Shown: piece after piece, positions 4,599 through 6,334 of the stretch
Position numbering within the stretch: the stretch's first letter is position 1
Layout: each line of letters opens with the position of its first letter
Source: an uncultured Actinomycetes bacterium
GTDB taxonomy: Bacteria > Actinomycetota > Acidimicrobiia > Acidimicrobiales > RAAP-2
DNA length: 6,334 nt
Direction of reading: 5' to 3'
Assembly: GCA_903893955.1 (NCBI GenBank)
Contig: CAITOG010000278.1
Location: 1-6,334, forward strand
Made by a program: the position numbers and the translations under genes
The notes under the pieces: model-generated
What the model was told of the DNA's origin: nothing
The model's database searches: none
The model's input: only the letters and a program-made list of their open reading frames with translations

Positions 4599-5780
4599 AT
4601 GCAGACGATCCCCCCGTTCAACAACCACCTGCCGGTCAAGATCCGCTTCGGTGAGGGCGTTGCCGACCAGCTGCCCGCAGTCGTGGCCGAGCTCGGTTCG
4701 AGCACCATCTTCTTGATGGTCGACGAGGGCATCGAGCAGCACAACCCGGCGGTCGCCACCCTTCTCGCCGAGCTCGCCGGCAGCGAGGGGCTCAGCGTCA
4801 CCCGGTTCGACAAGCCAGCCGCGGAGCCCACCATCGACATGGTCGATGAGGCCACGCGAGCGCTCGTCGACTCTGGCGCCGAGGTGCTGGTGGCCATCGG
4901 CGGCGGCTCGGTCATCGACACGGCCAAGGCGGCTCGACTGTGCGCCCAGCTCGGTGTGGGTTTCGCCGAGTTCCTGGCCCAGGGCCCCACCTACCCAGCG
5001 CCCAAGATCGCGCTCATCGCCGTGCCCACCAGCGCCGGTACCGGGTCTGAGGTCTCGGGCGGCTCGGTGGTCTCCGACCCCGCCGCTGGTCGCAAAGCCG
5101 GCATCGCCAACGCCAACCTTCGGGCCCAGGTCGCGCTCGTCGATCCGCTGCTCACCCACTCGATGCCCCCGTCGATGACGGCCAACACCGGGATCGACGC
5201 CCTGGCCCAGGCCATTGCCGGCATGGTGGCCAAGGTCCACACGCCGATCGGGGATGGGATCGCCTTGGAGGCGATCAGGATGATGACCCCGGCGCTGACC
5301 GCCGCCTATCGAGACGGCACCGACGCTGCTGCTCGAGCGGCGATGTCGTGCGGCTCGATGATGGCGGGGCTGACGATGAACATCTCTGACTGCACCGCCG
5401 AGCACTCGCTCGGCCAGGCCATCGGTGGCATCACCCACGTGCCCCACGGCCTGACCATCGGGCTCGTTCTGGTCGAGACGCTGACTCGCGAGTCGAACCA
5501 CGTGCCCGAGACCTTGGAGCGCGTGGCTGATGCCATGGGCGAGCCCGACGATGGCTCTCGAGACGGGAGCCGGGCGATCCGGGCGGTCAGGCGGATCCTG
5601 GCCGAGCTCGACTTCCCGGTGCTCTCGAGCCTCGGGATCACCGAGGCCGACGTCGACCATCTGGCCGACCTCGCCCTCGACGACTTCTTCATCACCATGG
5701 CCCCAGTGCCGTGGACCAAGGACGAGGTGGTCGAAGCCTTCAGCGCTGCGCTCGCGGTTGGGGAACGACGCGCCGCCTGA
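4599..5780 (+). CDS. Iron-containing (type III) alcohol dehydrogenase
   Basis: A 393-residue, full-length member of the Fe-ADH/dehydroquinate-synthase-like superfamily, which oxidises alcohols or reduces carbonyls with NAD(P). The N-terminal nucleotide-binding half carries AIGGGSVIDTAKAARL (99-114) and VPTSAGTGSEVSGGSVV (142-158). The C-terminal helical half carries MTANTGIDALAQAIAG (193-208) and EHSLGQAIGGITHVPHG (268-284). Compared with the E. coli FucO pattern, Asp200, His269 and His283 match three of four metal ligands. The fourth ligand His of DALxH is Gln204, and the second His of the HxxxH stretch is Gln273. Such replacements occur in some subgroups, so the enzyme may still be active, perhaps with different metal use. 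The start is fixed by AAGGAG before the ATG at 4599. It is followed after 68 bases by a flavin monooxygenase in the same direction, suggesting joint alcohol/ketone metabolism. The substrate is unknown; a maleylacetate-reductase-like or other carbonyl reductase role is an alternative. Confidence 0.9.
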   Translation: MQTIPPFNNHLPVKIRFGEGVADQLPAVVAELGSSTIFLMVDEGIEQHNPAVATLLAELAGSEGLSVTRFDKPAAEPTIDMVDEATRALVDSGAEVLVAIGGGSVIDTAKAARLCAQLGVGFAEFLAQGPTYPAPKIALIAVPTSAGTGSEVSGGSVVSDPAAGRKAGIANANLRAQVALVDPLLTHSMPPSMTANTGIDALAQAIAGMVAKVHTPIGDGIALEAIRMMTPALTAAYRDGTDAAARAAMSCGSMMAGLTMNISDCTAEHSLGQAIGGITHVPHGLTIGLVLVETLTRESNHVPETLERVADAMGEPDDGSRDGSRAIRAVRRILAELDFPVLSSLGITEADVDHLADLALDDFFITMAPVPWTKDEVVEAFSAALAVGERRAA

Positions 5781-5783
5781 GCC

Positions 5784-5811
5784 CGAGCGCCCGGCTGTCG
5801 CCAGGCGCTCG
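5784..5811 (+). terminator. Hairpin after dehydrogenase, possible terminator or processing site
   Basis: CGAGCGCC (5784-5791) pairs perfectly with GGCGCTCG (5804-5811). Inside, GGC (5793-5795) pairs with GCC (5800-5802) around a TGTC loop, giving an 11-bp stem with one internal mismatch. No T-tract follows. It may be a weak or non-canonical terminator, or an mRNA stabilising or processing hairpin between two cotranscribed genes. Confidence 0.45.
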
Positions 5812-5822
5812 AGGGGGAGAAG

Positions 5823-5870
5823 ATGGTGGTGTTGAGGAGGGGACCGTCATGGGAGCAGACCACGAGGTGA
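5823..5870 (+). CDS. Possible 15-codon leader ORF overlapping monooxygenase start
   Basis: An ATG at 5823 opens MVVLRRGPSWEQTTR and stops at TGA 5868-5870. GGGGGAG (5813-5819) lies 3 nt upstream. It reads in a different frame across the monooxygenase ribosome site and first codons. Its two consecutive AGG arginine codons are the same bases as that Shine-Dalgarno sequence, so the peptide could be an accident of a purine-rich leader. It is listed only as a candidate for translational coupling. Confidence 0.2.
   Translation: MVVLRRGPSWEQTTR
5834..5843 (+). promoter_or_regulatory. Ribosome binding site of the monooxygenase
   Basis: GAGGAGGGGA ends 5 nt before the ATG at 5849, a strong match that fixes the start of the downstream flavin monooxygenase. 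Confidence 0.75.
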
Positions 5871-6334
5871 TCGATCACGAGGCCATCGCCGAGCGCTATC
5901 GGCTGGAACGTGACAAGCGGGTCAGGCCTGACGGGAACCTTCAGTACGTCGAGCCGGTGGGTCGGTTCGCCGACCTGCTCGAGGATCCCTACACGCCGAT
6001 CATCGAGCGTGACCCTCGTCACCTCGAGGTCGAGGTCTGCGTGATCGGGGCCGGCTTCGCCGGCCTGGCCACCGGGGCGATGCTCACCGATGCCGGCATC
6101 GACGACTTCGTGCTGCTCGATGGTGCCGGCGACGTGGGCGGGGTCTGGTACTGGAACCGCTACCCCGGGGCGATGTGCGACACCGCGGCGATGATCTACC
6201 TCCCGCTCTTGGAGGAGACCGGTGCGATGCCGTCGAAGAAGTACGTGTTCGCTCCCGAGATCTTCGGCCACGCTCGACGGATCGCCGAGCACTGGGAGTT
6301 GGACGAGCACTTCTGGCCTTCCACCCAGGTCACC
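5849..6334 (+). CDS. Baeyer-Villiger-type flavin monooxygenase, N-terminal part
   Basis: The first 162 codons of a gene that runs past the window end. A leader of about 60 residues with polar helices precedes VEVCVIGAGFAGLATG (61-76), the GxGxxG FAD-binding Rossmann loop. GDVGGVWYWNRYPGAMCD (94-111) follows and corresponds to the GGTWYWNRYPGxxCD block typical of Baeyer-Villiger monooxygenases. IYLPLLEETGAMPSKKY (116-132) and EIFGHARRIAEHW (137-149) also match that family. These enzymes use NADPH, FAD and oxygen to insert one oxygen atom next to a ketone, giving an ester or lactone. The NADP-binding GxGxxG and the family fingerprint FxGxxxHxxxWP would be downstream and cannot be checked. The N-terminal extension is longer than in minimal flavin monooxygenases and fits the BVMO class with N-terminal extensions. 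The preceding alcohol dehydrogenase could supply the ketone. Confidence 0.88.
   Translation, partial: MGADHEVIDHEAIAERYRLERDKRVRPDGNLQYVEPVGRFADLLEDPYTPIIERDPRHLEVEVCVIGAGFAGLATGAMLTDAGIDDFVLLDGAGDVGGVWYWNRYPGAMCDTAAMIYLPLLEETGAMPSKKYVFAPEIFGHARRIAEHWELDEHFWPSTQVT

Noticed and set aside
4554..5660. Minus-strand open frame of 368 codons
   Set aside because: It is antisense to the alcohol dehydrogenase, rich in Gly, Arg, His and Asp without recognisable domains. The plus-strand frame has clear family motifs.
5306..6310. Minus-strand open frame of 334 codons
   Set aside because: It spans the ends of two real plus-strand genes and the gap between them, and its product matches nothing recognisable.
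1..6334. CRISPR array, tRNA, rRNA, insertion sequence, phage or toxin-antitoxin genes
   Set aside because: No regularly spaced repeats, cloverleaf signals, transposase motifs, terminal inverted repeats or paired small toxin-like genes were seen on either strand.

Overview
The window is GC-rich, densely packed bacterial DNA with strong G/C bias at third codon positions, Shine-Dalgarno-led starts and some GTG starts. This style, the wording of the encoded proteins, and a C-terminal fragment resembling the end of DipZ-type thioredoxin proteins suggest an actinobacterium, perhaps Acidimicrobiia. The taxonomic placement is an inference; no rRNA or marker gene is present.

Layout: (1) Bases 1-155 hold the last 50 codons of a plus-strand gene. 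(2) Bases 303-4026 hold a tight five-gene plus-strand cluster for surface polysaccharide. It encodes a multi-pass Wzy/O-antigen-ligase-like membrane protein, a PAPS-dependent-type sulfotransferase, two tandem Alg14/PssD/Cps14F-like glycosyltransferase subunits, and one Alg13/PssE/Cps14G-like subunit. The last four genes are joined by 1-4 nt stop/start overlaps, so they are almost certainly one operon. (3) Bases 4032-4457 hold a convergent minus-strand YunG-like small protein. (4) Bases 4458-4598 form a divergent intergenic region with a near-perfect long inverted repeat. (5) Bases 4599-5780 encode an iron-containing (type III) alcohol dehydrogenase. A hairpin-bearing gap follows, then the N-terminal 162 codons of a Baeyer-Villiger/flavin monooxygenase-like protein that runs off the window end.

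How the genes work together (inference): the first cluster would transfer a sugar onto a lipid-linked acceptor using a split GT-B enzyme (Alg14-like plus Alg13-like), polymerise or ligate the glycan through the membrane protein, and sulfate it. The most unusual point is two different Alg14-like subunits, about 67% identical to each other, served by a single Alg13-like subunit. The alcohol dehydrogenase and the flavin monooxygenase could act in sequence, alcohol to ketone to ester or lactone, as in degradation of cyclic or secondary alcohols. I saw no tRNA, rRNA, CRISPR array, insertion sequence or phage gene. Nothing here is demonstrably a new system. The duplicated Alg14-like arrangement and the dyad in the divergent promoter region most deserve follow-up.
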